Shown: piece by piece, positions 1 through 9,767 of the stretch
How the letters are laid out: the number at the start of each line of letters is the position of its first letter
Position numbering within the stretch: position 1 is the first letter of the stretch
Source of the DNA: Endomychus coccineus
Lineage: Eukaryota; Arthropoda; Insecta; Coleoptera; Endomychidae
Direction of reading: 5' to 3'
Assembly (NCBI GenBank): GCA_958510875.1
Contig: OY294067.1
Span: forward strand, 153,355,962-153,419,961
Length of the DNA stretch: 64,000 nt
Position numbers and translations under genes: made by a program
The notes under the pieces: model-generated
The model's input: the letters and a program-made list of their open reading frames with translations, nothing else
Database searches by the model: none
What the model was told of the DNA's origin: nothing

Positions 1-358
1 ACATTTAAACAGTTCAATATACAATTTCTAATATCTACTATTCCTTTCATCTATAGAACATCAAAAATAAATAATACTCGTATTTGAATATCTGGCCATT
101 AATTAATAAAAAATATACTCCCTTTTTCCTTTCTATCTCCATCGCTTGCATCTCCTCACATCGACGGATGACAGAAACCCTTTGTTGATTCTACATTTAC
201 ACATTAGTGAGATGATCAGTTTCTTTAGTGGGAAATCATTCCCCCTTTGCCTAATTCAGCAACAGAACCTGCTTCAATCTCATTATTCGTTTCTCAGGAT
301 ATACATTCGAATCATTCATACCATTCGATTTTCATAGGAAAAAAAAATTGTTTGTCAT
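1..358. other. AT-rich 3' flank of the Ty3 element
   Basis: This stretch lies downstream (minus-strand sense) of the Ty3 pol stop codon. I see no gene in it. Two pyrimidine-rich runs, near 118-140 and 238-252, would be polypurine on the minus strand and could include the element's polypurine tract, but no copy of the LTR seen at 6471-7597 is found here. The 3' LTR therefore probably lies beyond the window start. Confidence 0.4.
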
Positions 359-3300
359 TCATAGATCTAATCTCTGGGGTGGTCTACGTTCTCTAGTAGA
401 ACGCCTTAATTCCACCTGAGGAAGCGGCTGTGGCTCAGGAGGTTCATGGTCCTCTAGCCGTTCCAAATCCCTCGGGGTCGGTGGATTCAAATTCAATCGC
501 ATCGCTAAATCAAGAGCCGCCTGACCACAATCGTCCAGCGATTCGTCACTCAAATTCCCCTTTTGCTCTCCTATAATTGGGTAATTGTTCCCCTCCTCGT
601 CGGCCTTTAGTATTATATTCTCTTGGTCAGAGTTTTCTGATACTTCGACCTTAAATCGTTTCAACCTATTCACATGAACCAATTGTGTTTTATGTGTGCC
701 GACCTGTTTAATAACAACGGTAACAGAGCCTTTTTGTTCAATGATTCTGAAAGGACCTTGCCACGGCCGTCGCAATTTTTTTGATAAACCGATTGTACAA
801 CTAGAGTCGTACAAATATACTAGATCTCCTAAGGTGAACCCCTTTTCTTTTGTATTCTTGTTTGCATATTCTAACCGTTTGTCCTTTGAAGCTTCGCTTT
901 TCCCTTTTGCCATAGAGAAGGCATTATTTAAACGTTCCATCATTTCTGATGCAAAATTATTATCATAGTCATACTTAATACGCCTCGGCTTCATAATTTC
1001 ATCGAATGGGAGCACGATATCCCTTCCATGTATTAAGAAAAACGGACTAAACCCCGTAGAACTATGTATGGTCGACCTATATGCTAACATGACATATGGA
1101 ACCCATTCGTCCCAGTCTGTTTGAGCGGGTGAAATATAGTGAGATAAGATGTCTTTCAATACTCGGTGAGTTCGTTCTAACATACCATTAGACTGAGGGT
1201 GATATGCAGTCGTCTGAAGCTTATCTAATTTTAATAGTCGACAAACCTCCTTGAATAGTTTAGAAACAAAATTCGCTCCTTGATCAGTAAGTAGGCGCAT
1301 CGGACTACCATGCCTACAAATGATTTGTGTGACAAATTCTTTGGCAATTGTTTCTGCACTTTGATTCGGAATTGGAATTACTTCTGGATATCTCGTAAAA
1401 TGATCCTGGAAGGTCAATAGATATTTATTTCCACGTATGGAAGTGACCAAAGGACCTACAATATCCATTGACACTAACTGAAAGGGTTCTGATACCTCCG
1501 AATAACGCTGCACTGGAGCATTCCTCAGATGAGGAGAAGTTTTTCTCTGATTACAGGAATGACACGCGTTACACAATTTAATAATATCCTGGCGCATATT
1601 TGGCCAATAAGCTCGACTACTTATAAACGTGAATGTTTTACTCTGACCCTGATGTCCCGCTAATGGTAGTTCGTGGAAATCTTTAAAAACCTTTTTAATA
1701 TAGCTCTTTGGTATTATCAATTGATCTAGCCCTTCCTTTGAGATCCTATAAAGTACCCCTTCCTTGTCCTCAAAGAATTCATCAACATCATTTTCTCGTA
1801 ACTCATTACCTAATCTACCCTTAATTAATTTACAGAATTCATCTTTCAATTGAGCCTCTTTAAGTACCTCTAACTCCCATATTGGTATCAGCGGGGGGTC
1901 TGCATTGATTGCATTAACTGACAACTTACTTGGATTATCGTATTCATAAATAGCAATTCGGATCGGCGTGTTTTGGAACACAAATTCAATCAGTTTCAAT
2001 ATAATTTCCCATTTTAATTGATCTATTCCACATCCTATCTTTGGCATAGCCAAATTCAAATCATTATTGGTTAAACAATACCGTTTCAATTCTATTAAAC
2101 AATCACACAAGCTCTGATAAGTAGGTTTATTGAAATATGCACCTTTCGTTATCAAGTAATGTACGTTTCGTTCTGGTAACACGAGAGTAGCTACCTCTCC
2201 GACAAGTTTATCTTGTGCTTCCAGTTCCTTCACTTGTCCAAACCGTTTCCGGAACTCTAACGCTATACCTTTACCCATTTTAAAATCTTGCGACACGCAA
2301 TGCACTAGCGAACATGTTTCTGGTGCTAAGAATAAGTCTCCTCGTTTAAATTCCAACTTGACAGAAAAGTTCTGCCCTTTTAACAAATTTACAAATTCCT
2401 CATCTATCTTAATTACTTCTTTGGTATACATACGACTTAACGCATCTACATTCCCCATTTTTGTACCTGCTCTATGTACTATCTCAAAATCATACTCTGA
2501 TAACGTCAATGCCCAACGTGCTAGACGCGAATTTCGATCCTTAAGTGATAGAATCCATTTCAGGGGACGGTGGTCAGTAACTAAGCGAAAACGCTTGGAA
2601 TTCAAATAACAACGATAATATTTAACACCAAACACTACGGCCAAACCTTCCAACTCCGTAGTCGAATAATTCATTTGCGCTCTATTTAATTTCTTACTAG
2701 CGTAAGCGATGGGCCTTTCAAATCCAGCCCGGTCCTGACTAAGAACAGCTGATATTCCCGTCTTACAGGCATCCGTAGTTAAAATGAATGGCTCAGCAAA
2801 ATTCGGATATATCAGTACACTGTCAGAAGTAAGATAACTCTTTAGTTTATTTACCGCATCTAATACTTCCGCTGATATTACCAATTCCGCGGATTTCTTT
2901 GTTAAATTTATTAATGGGTTTGCTATTTCCGAAAAGTTCTTAATAAAACGTCTGTACCAACCTACTAATCCTAAAAATCCTCGGACTTGTTTAACAGTAC
3001 ATGGAACTGGAAATTTATTTATACATTCGATCTTCTCCGGATCAGGTTTCAAACCCTCTTTACTGATCACATGTCCCAAAAACTTCACCTCTGTTACCAA
3101 AAATTTGCATTTACTCGGTTTCAATTTTATATTTGCAGATAGCAACCTATCAAAAATCTGTTTCAATTTTTCAAAGTGGTCTCGTGTATCCCCTGAGGAA
3201 TAACATATAATATCATCTAGATATACCAGACACATAAGTCCGGTAAGTCCCATCATGGTCATATTCATAAACCGTTGAAAAGTAGAGGGACTATTAGACA

Positions 3301-5353
3301 ATCCGAATGGCATTTTATTGTATTCCCAATGACCATCCGGGGTAGAGAATGCAGTTTTCTCTTTATCTGTCTCTTCCATCTCGATTTGATGGTACGCAGA
3401 CGTCACATCAAGGATACTAAATAAAGTGGCATTTCCTAACTGATCTAAAGTCTCGTGAATATTTGGTAAGGGGTAGAAATCTCTTTTGGTTACTCGATTG
3501 ATATCTCGATAGTCAATACACACTCTTATATTGGTTTCTCCTGTAGTTGATTTTTTTTTTACAATGACCACCGGGGCGCTCCAAGGCGAACACGATGGTC
3601 TAATTATTTCGGCTTCTAATAACCTATCAATTTCCTCAGTTAACACGGCCCGTTGGTGGAATGGTACGCGATAAGGGCGTTTCGCGATAGGTGTCACATC
3701 TTCCGTAATAATTCTATGCCTGACATCGTGCACACTTGATAATGCTTCCCTATCAGTACAAAATACGTTTTCATATGTAATCAGAAAATCCTGTAATTCT
3801 AGTTTAACCTCTTGATCTAAGTGATCTGTGTCAAAATCCTTAAAATTCATTCTACTTCCCACAACACTGTTAATTCCTAATATTTGTTTTGATTTAGCGT
3901 TATTTTCATTCATTCCACCACTCACACATTCAATATCTGAAAATCCATAACCTAACTCCATTCCTTTATCTATTTTAATCTCCCACGCCTGGGTATTAAG
4001 CACTCTTACTAATACTTCCTTGGTATTGTTAGTAAGTACCTTAGCTACCATCACCCCTGTTCCTAACTTATCCGTTGGTTCAATTAAAACCTGGTTTCCC
4101 CGCAATTCAGTGTTGAAAATTCCCCTCATATTCACTTCACACCTTGGGGGTATTACGGTGTGTTCCTTTGCAACTAACTTACTTTTGAAGTTCGAAGTTT
4201 TCCTCGTTCCTTGATTATCACCCCAATATACTTCCTCAGTTGGTGATGCTTCATCATCCTTGACTACTACATGAGTATCAATTTTCCCCCCTACCTCTCC
4301 TTCAATTCTCCCATCTACTGCCCTTTTTCCCTTTATAGAGAAGGTCTCACGGGCTTTTATCCCTGGCCCGTCATCCTCATCGTCATCACTATTTCCTCCA
4401 TAATGCCGTACTTCCACTATCACTTCGATAGGATTTTTTTGCTGTGATTCTACATACTGAGATACTTCTTCTTCTGCCTCTCCCCTACATTGCTGAGCTC
4501 CCCTTTTCTCTGGATCTACCCGTATTTCATCCCAATTTCCCTGTCGACATATCATCCCCTGAAAACTAGGTGGTACTTCGAGTTTTGTCACCCCAGCTAA
4601 GTCCCGTGGGAAATTATAATGGCGCCCTATCGCCTGACCGCTCGTTTGACTTCCGCTCATCGTACTTTCCTCGTTTTTTGTTGACTCGACCTTTGGCTGA
4701 CCCCCACCATTCTCCTGAGTCCCTGGATTAGCCCCCAGTCTAGACCTGACCTTATCTTCAACTTCCCCTATAACCTGAACATCCCTGTGTTCTCGTGTAC
4801 CACTTTTCCGATTTGCTACACCACTACTACTGTCTGCTAAATCTACCAGTTCGCTCAACGTATACATAGGTATTAATACACCCCCTACTTCTACTCCTAC
4901 CTTATCGAAATTCACCGAAGCTCGAATTGCATATAAGAAATCCCTCCCTAAAACTCCTGCTGTATCAACGTTAATAAAATCCTTACAAACCACAAATAAA
5001 TATTTTAATTCATTATTAGATCCGTGCAACCCTACTGTTAATTCTACTGTGCCCATACAGGGTAACATTCCACCAGTAATGCCTTGTAACTGTAATTCCT
5101 CTTCCCTTCGTACTTCATCATAGTTTACAAAATTTTCCTTTATAATAGAAATTACCGCGCCCGTATCTACCAAGAAAGGTAAACTCCTTCCATTAACCGT
5201 TATATGAATGAAAGATGGCGCTGATTCATTAAAAATATTATTTACATGCGGAACCTTCATTACCTTGGAAATTTCATTCGGCACAATTCCTATTTCCTTA
5301 TTATTTATTATTACCCCCCTCCGGCTGCCTCGTGCACCGAAGGGAGTTACTCG
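359..5353 (-). CDS. pol: Ty3/gypsy Pol with embedded OARD1/TARG1-like macrodomain
   Basis: Polyprotein of a Ty3/gypsy retrotransposon, open for about 1,660 codons. Counting from the GTG at 5284, the domains are: aspartic protease with DTG at 40-42; reverse transcriptase with YLDD at 688-691; RNase H; a macrodomain at about 975-1115; an HHCC integrase zinc finger near 1200-1240; integrase core D1274, D1334, E1370; then a C-terminal segment with the GPY/F-type motif RPWQGPF. The macrodomain matches the OARD1/TARG1 type: GDLF near its start, HCVSQDFKMGKGIA, HYLITKGAYFNKPTY with K1047, and GCGIDQLKW with D1088. These last two are the positions of the catalytic Lys and Asp of TARG1. Such enzymes remove ADP-ribose from protein glutamates and from DNA or nucleotide adducts (family knowledge). 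There is no stop or frame break, so the insert is in frame and apparently maintained. Pol has no credible ATG and is in the -1 frame relative to gag, so it is expected as Gag-Pol by frameshifting at 5353-5359. Confidence 0.92.
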   Translation of the reverse strand, partial: RVTPFGARGSRRGVIINNKEIGIVPNEISKVMKVPHVNNIFNESAPSFIHITVNGRSLPFLVDTGAVISIIKENFVNYDEVRREEELQLQGITGGMLPCMGTVELTVGLHGSNNELKYLFVVCKDFINVDTAGVLGRDFLYAIRASVNFDKVGVEVGGVLIPMYTLSELVDLADSSSGVANRKSGTREHRDVQVIGEVEDKVRSRLGANPGTQENGGGQPKVESTKNEESTMSGSQTSGQAIGRHYNFPRDLAGVTKLEVPPSFQGMICRQGNWDEIRVDPEKRGAQQCRGEAEEEVSQYVESQQKNPIEVIVEVRHYGGNSDDDEDDGPGIKARETFSIKGKRAVDGRIEGEVGGKIDTHVVVKDDEASPTEEVYWGDNQGTRKTSNFKSKLVAKEHTVIPPRCEVNMRGIFNTELRGNQVLIEPTDKLGTGVMVAKVLTNNTKEVLVRVLNTQAWEIKIDKGMELGYGFSDIECVSGGMNENNAKSKQILGINSVVGSRMNFKDFDTDHLDQEVKLELQDFLITYENVFCTDREALSSVHDVRHRIITEDVTPIAKRPYRVPFHQRAVLTEEIDRLLEAEIIRPSCSPWSAPVVIVKKKSTTGETNIRVCIDYRDINRVTKRDFYPLPNIHETLDQLGNATLFSILDVTSAYHQIEMEETDKEKTAFSTPDGHWEYNKMPFGLSNSPSTFQRFMNMTMMGLTGLMCLVYLDDIICYSSGDTRDHFEKLKQIFDRLLSANIKLKPSKCKFLVTEVKFLGHVISKEGLKPDPEKIECINKFPVPCTVKQVRGFLGLVGWYRRFIKNFSEIANPLINLTKKSAELVISAEVLDAVNKLKSYLTSDSVLIYPNFAEPFILTTDACKTGISAVLSQDRAGFERPIAYASKKLNRAQMNYSTTELEGLAVVFGVKYYRCYLNSKRFRLVTDHRPLKWILSLKDRNSRLARWALTLSEYDFEIVHRAGTKMGNVDALSRMYTKEVIKIDEEFVNLLKGQNFSVKLEFKRGDLFLAPETCSLVHCVSQDFKMGKGIALEFRKRFGQVKELEAQDKLVGEVATLVLPERNVHYLITKGAYFNKPTYQSLCDCLIELKRYCLTNNDLNLAMPKIGCGIDQLKWEIILKLIEFVFQNTPIRIAIYEYDNPSKLSVNAINADPPLIPIWELEVLKEAQLKDEFCKLIKGRLGNELRENDVDEFFEDKEGVLYRISKEGLDQLIIPKSYIKKVFKDFHELPLAGHQGQSKTFTFISSRAYWPNMRQDIIKLCNACHSCNQRKTSPHLRNAPVQRYSEVSEPFQLVSMDIVGPLVTSIRGNKYLLTFQDHFTRYPEVIPIPNQSAETIAKEFVTQIICRHGSPMRLLTDQGANFVSKLFKEVCRLLKLDKLQTTAYHPQSNGMLERTHRVLKDILSHYISPAQTDWDEWVPYVMLAYRSTIHSSTGFSPFFLIHGRDIVLPFDEIMKPRRIKYDYDNNFASEMMERLNNAFSMAKGKSEASKDKRLEYANKNTKEKGFTLGDLVYLYDSSCTIGLSKKLRRPWQGPFRIIEQKGSVTVVIKQVGTHKTQLVHVNRLKRFKVEVSENSDQENIILKADEEGNNYPIIGEQKGNLSDESLDDCGQAALDLAMRLNLNPPTPRDLERLEDHEPPEPQPLPQVELRRSTRERRPPQRLDL

Positions 5354-5359
5354 TTTAAA
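5313..5359 (-). promoter_or_regulatory. -1 ribosomal frameshift signal at gag-pol junction
   Basis: Read on the minus strand, gag-frame codons place the heptamer T TTA AAC (5359-5353) six bases before the gag stop TAA (5349-5347). A -1 slip enters exactly the pol frame. After a 5-base spacer comes a GC-rich hairpin: arm at 5347-5337 (ACTCCCTTCGG), a 12-base loop, and arm at 5324-5313 (CCGGAGGGGGGT), about 11 pairs with one bulge. Slippery heptamer, spacing and stem fit the canonical eukaryotic -1 frameshift arrangement. Whether the loop forms a pseudoknot is not determined. Confidence 0.8.
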
Positions 5360-6351
5360 GGATTTACATCCTCTCGTTCTTTTACATTCCTTACGTTATG
5401 AATCCTATTAGTATTACGCGCATCTTGTATCCCCGGCCGATACCTATTTTCATGTCCCATTTGATTTCTCTCATTACACCCCGCGCCTGCCTCACCTTGA
5501 TAACCTCTACCATTCCTGTACTGATTTTGATTCCACTGTTGATTTCTTTTCGTATCCTGGGATCCCCGTACATTATAGCCTTATTGCCGTCTTTCGAAAT
5601 TTGAATTAAACCCATTACCTTTCACATACGATTGTCTATTATTACACTCTCGGGCAAAGTGTCCCATATTTCCGCAATTAAAACAACGACTTCCCTGTAA
5701 ATCTGTTCCTAAAATAGTTCCACTTGTGCCCCGACTATTAACAACTTTCAAATTCGTTTCTGCCAAAGAGGCATATTCCTCTATTATTTCGACAGTTAAG
5801 TTTTCCTCTTTCATAAGTAAAATTCCAATATCTTTTAAAATTTCTCTTTTAAGCCCTACCTTTAGCTGATTCATAATCAACTGATTACATTTTTTTTTCA
5901 AACCTGGAATTTCTAATACATCACTTTCAAGCATATCTTCCTCTAAAATTAAGTTCCCTATCATTCTTACCCTTGTAACAAAATCACCCACAGTTTCATC
6001 GTACCTTTGAAACAATTTATTTAATTTCATGAGGTTTTCACCCGGAATCACTTTCCTGGAGAAACATTTTATGAATTTCTCCTTTAATTGCGCATACGTC
6101 AATATATTCAGTGTCGAATCGGAATCAAAAAAATCCAACGCCTTACCCTGTAACCTATATTTAAATATCCGCAGCGTATTTTCTTCCGTCCATTCGTCCA
6201 ATTGCGCTCTCTGCTCCAACTTTCTGAAATAAACACGTATTTCCTCTTTACCTGTATATGCTTCTACTGTCGAAGCGATCATCCCCAAGCTCATGACCGG
6301 AACTTGCCTAAACATCTGGTTCCCCCCTTCTGGGTGACCTGGTACTGCCAT
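5347..6351 (-). CDS. gag: Ty3/gypsy Gag with CCHC zinc knuckle
   Basis: Capsid and nucleocapsid protein of the element whose Pol lies at 359-5353. The ATG at 6351 opens a frame with a retrotransposon gag-like helical region (about residues 20-190) and a CCHC knuckle CFNCGNMGHFAREC near residue 222, for binding the element RNA. An in-frame TAA at 5583-5581 interrupts the frame after residue 256. The same frame then continues open, with a Gly/Asn/Arg-rich tail, to the TAA at 5349-5347 directly after the frameshift heptamer. The position of the slippery site shows that the ancestral gag ended at 5347, so the TAA at 5581 is best read as a recent nonsense mutation in this copy; stop readthrough is the alternative. 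Confidence 0.85.
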
Positions 6352-6456
6352 TTACAATTTTTTTTTTTTTCCGGTTAGACTATACTCAATTCCCAAAGCT
6401 TACTTAATAATGCATCAAGTTCTGGTATTAATTGCCTGTTTGCTGTCGATCCCACC

Positions 6457-6470
6457 GCTCTGTCACCAAT
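6457..6470 (-). promoter_or_regulatory. Putative primer-binding site of Ty3 element 1
   Basis: Directly inside the LTR end at 6471 the minus strand reads ATTGGTGACAGAGC. This is the place and TGG-containing form expected of a tRNA primer-binding site. The priming tRNA was not identified. The leader from here to the gag ATG (6352-6456) has no other feature I can name. Confidence 0.5.
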
Positions 6471-7597
6471 TGTAATATACACCCATTACTTTGTTTTAAT
6501 TGTTGTAATTTATTAACTTTCTACTACTGACCCTCTCCACTGTCAACCTCACAGCGCTCCTTTGGTAGTGCGTGTCCTCACGGCTTCCAGCAAATAATCG
6601 GAATTTGCATTCAGGCAATTAATCTTAACTTTCAACTACTTTATTCATTATTATGATATGCTGCCACCACCTACTTTTTTTAAGAGGTTAAGCAGGAACC
6701 CTCCGATACTATCAATGCTTATCACTTTATAGGTAAACTTTGGGTTGTTTCATTTATTAAATCAAACCAATCGACTTATGACCTGGATTTATTGTCAATA
6801 ATTTTAGTATGACGAAATATAATTATATGGATATTTAGAGAATATTACAACTAAACTAAATGGTTACTAACCTCTACCGTTGTGAAAACGTAAACAAAGG
6901 AATAGTGGTTTCTGGATTGAATCTCAAACAAAAGTCCCTTACAACCCTTTACCACATTAATACTCTACTCAGCGGAAATTATGCAGTATCAGTCCAACCC
7001 AAACAGTTGTATTTTGTAATTATCTAGATCTAAGACTTACCCCCCTTGTTGTTTAACCTTCCCCTAACACTCACTACTTTTAACTCACCGGTCAAGTCGG
7101 TGCCAATGATATAGAACGAATTTAATTATTTTAACGATGATAACACATCGGAGTCCCCGGCTGTCCTCTGAACTGAACTACTTAACAATTTAATTTAATT
7201 AACACATTACACCTTAATCACCAAATTTTATCCTTTTGAGAAATGAATGAATTTACTTCGGCTTTAATGATACGCGTCTTGAGTATGGACCGGCCCGGAC
7301 TGCCTTATTCCCTCTTGAAGAAAGAGTTTTATCAAAACAGCACAGCCTCTATACCCCCTTACTTCTCAACCCGATTATACCTTTATTCCCAGCTCCCTGT
7401 TTTCGCTGATGTCATAGTTTTTATTGATAACACCTTCGTGTGAGTACAGAGTATCGGCTCATATCTTCGGCGGCAAAAGACTTTCATTGTTTCAATCCAG
7501 ACTAACATTACCGCCTTAACTCGATAAGATTATCGCACATACCACAGGCCACCTTAATAATGAGAAGCTACGATTTCCCTAATTCCAATTTATTACA
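6471..7597 (-). mobile_element. 5' LTR of Ty3 element 1
   Basis: The 1,127-base segment begins TGTAATA and ends TATTACA on the plus strand, a perfect 7-base inverted terminus with the usual TG...CA ends, and it abuts the primer-binding site. Its partner LTR is not in the window, so the boundaries rest on the terminal motif and position only. The short open frame at 7243-7443 inside it is not considered a gene. Confidence 0.6.
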
Positions 7598-7787
7598 CAG
7601 ACAGATGGATTTTCAGGTGTTCAAGAAAATTATGGATATACCTACACATGGTGAAGCGAGAAGCTACTGGAGACGAAATTAAAAGCTACATTAGGAGCAA
7701 AACTAGATTGGAGGAAGATGAAATATGGGTGGAAAAGATTCCCATGAGGGTTATTTTCTTCTTTCATTATCATAATTACAGAGAAAT

Positions 7788-8637
7788 ATGTTTATTTATA
7801 TCTCCGCTCATAATATAGAGTTGCCAGATATTCCCCCTCGTCATAATATGTCGAGTGACTTGACAATGTCGAGTAGTATCCGAGAATATCGCAAACCGAA
7901 GTCAGTAGACATTTGCGATCGACGTTTTGTCGCATTCGACATTTCCGATAGAAATTTGAGAATCGGACACCTGAGTGGAAAATTAAACAGAATATGTTAT
8001 GGAATGCGTGTTGTATCAAAGTACCTAGAGGAATCACCTATAAGAACACTATATGCTGCAAATTTTGAGACAACAGCTAGATTTGGCATCATATTTTGGG
8101 CGGCAAACTTGAAAATACAACAAATGTTCATAATTCAGCGGCTAATGAGAATAATGTACGGAATGTATTATTTACAGTCATGTAGAAGCGTTTTTGAACC
8201 TAAAGGGGAATATTAACTATTTATGGATTAAACATTTTTGAAGCTATTATGTTTTTATATAACAGATAGATAGATTGTAAATTTGATATAGATTGTTATC
8301 ATGAGTATAAAACGCGTACAAAGGATATAAATTATCCAATACATAGACTTAAGCTGTTTGAAAAAAGTTCTTACTATATGTGTATTAAACTTTATAATAA
8401 AAGTTCCCAATGATATTAAAAATGCTACAAGTGATAAAGTTGAAAAAGAATCTCGAAAGATTTACTGATTTATTTAGACCCATATAACATCAGTGATTAT
8501 TTAAATATGTGAGGTACATTAAATTAATGTTATTTAATTTTGTGTTGACGTAATTTTATTTTATATTTTCTGTTTATGCGTAGTAAAGAAAAATTTAATT
8601 TTGAAATAAAGAACTATTCTATTCTATTCTATTCAAG
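7788..8637 (+). pseudogene. 3' end of a non-LTR retrotransposon (LINE)
   Basis: The frame 7788-8216 encodes the C-terminal part of a LINE reverse transcriptase, the stretch after the catalytic palm. Recognisable are an HLSGKLNRICYGMRV-like segment and a following FETTARFGIIFWA block typical of Jockey/CR1-type ORF2 tails. Related coding sequence continues with stops to about 8500 (a KLYNKVPNDIK-like segment). The copy ends with AATAAA near 8607 and a short ATTCT repeat (about 8613-8637), a usual LINE 3' end. The catalytic domains and endonuclease are missing, so this is a 5'-truncated dead copy. 7598-7787 holds no feature I can support. Confidence 0.7.
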
Positions 8638-8720
8638 TAGTCACGAAATTGTGTTGTTATATTATCAATTAATATTTTTTTCGGCAACTGTAAATAACAC
8701 TGCCTATCATTGTGGATTAA

Positions 8721-9042
8721 ATTATATATAAATTCTAGGGAAATAGGTCACATTAACACTCATGCTTTATATTCTCTCGTCTTTACATACGTTTCGGTCT
8801 CACGACCATCATCAGAAAACTTATTATGTCTAAGACCGGATTACTTGAAACTTACTTAAATTGTATTAACACAAAGCTTCCTTATCCCAACAATTTCAAT
8901 TAGAATGCCCACGTCGCCAAAACGAACAGAAACACGAATAATCGAAATTGTTAGAATTGTTGAGACCGAAACGTACGTAACGACGAGAAAATATAAAGCA
9001 TAAGTGTTAATGTGACCTATTTCCCGAGAATTTATATATAAT
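8721..9042. repeat. Foldback element with hammerhead-bearing arms
   Basis: Two arms of about 81 bases (8721-8801 and 8962-9042) are inverted copies at roughly 90% identity, separated by about 160 bases. The total is 322 bases with no coding potential. Each arm contains an ACGTTTCGGTCTCA segment, the type of sequence found in Penelope pseudo-LTRs. I read it as a non-autonomous Penelope-derived or ribozyme-bearing foldback. No clear target-site duplication is seen. Confidence 0.75.
8779..8820 (-). ncRNA. Hammerhead ribozyme motif
   Basis: On the minus strand the order is: stem I strand GTTTT, core CTGATGA, stem II GGTC-loop-GACC, core GAAA, short palindromic stem III ACGT/ATGT, cleavage-site A, then stem I strand AAGAC. 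All invariant core bases of a hammerhead are present and stems I and II pair. The very short stem III is the form known in Penelope-like elements, where two copies act as a dimer. The inverted arm (8962-9042) keeps GACC-GAAAC and ACGTACGTA but has lost the CTGATGA box. Confidence 0.7.
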
Positions 9043-9569
9043 TCATACCTGGGTCAAGAATCTGTATTGCGAATTAAATTAGATCCTTCAGTATTAATAC
9101 AAGAAATTGTTATTGATTGTACTATTACTGCCGTTTTTAAGAAAATATCAGTCATACTATTGAGAACATCATAAAATAACAAAGTTCATGTTTTAAGCTA
9201 TACCACGTGAGAAATCAACACATTAATAAAAAATGAAAAATATGTATCCAACAGCCGGCGTTAAGTAATGCGAATGTAGAAATAGACAATAAATATATAA
9301 AAAATGGTTCAGTCAATGAACCAAGACTGTAGCAGTCACTCGGTGTATCCACATGACATAATGATATCAATTCAGTTTATTACTATCGTTTTTGAGTTAT
9401 TATGAATTTTTATCATGACGTTCCCGTTATTTGACCACACATTCTTCAGGCCGAACTTCACTTCTTTCGATAATTGTAATCTACAACATTCAGATCTATT
9501 GTTGCAATTTTTTTAACTTTTCCTTCCAATAAATGCTATTCTTAGTGGTACGTTTTGGACATTTTACTA
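9043..9569. other. AT-rich gap, no gene seen
   Basis: No coding frame, repeat or structured element could be supported here. Confidence 0.5.
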
Positions 9570-9620
9570 TTGAAAAATCTTGTCTTCCGAATGGATTCCG
9601 CGTCACAATAGCTCGACTTG

Positions 9621-9664
9621 ATGCCGACGTTTCGCCAACCATTACAGGTGGAATCTTCAGGGCA
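9621..9664 (-). ncRNA. Hammerhead-like motif in Penelope 3' region
   Basis: The minus strand shows TGCC, the core CTGAAGA, an imperfect stem II (CCACC...GGTTGG), GAAACGTC and then GGCA. TGCC/GGCA can form stem I, and GTC is the expected cleavage triplet. GAAACGTC with a two-pair stem III is the minimal Penelope form. One stem II pair is broken, so activity is doubtful. Confidence 0.5.
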
Positions 9665-9767
9665 GGCTTGAGGCTTGAACTGAAACTGGCTCTACTGGTT
9701 TCTGTAGCCGTATTTATTGTAGGAAAAATCCTTCACGCTACATAGTTCACTGCCTTTGTTCCGGTGG

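Noticed and set aside
146..337. 63-codon plus-strand frame at window start
   Set aside because: No motif, low-complexity AT-rich composition, lies in the non-coding flank of the Ty3 element.
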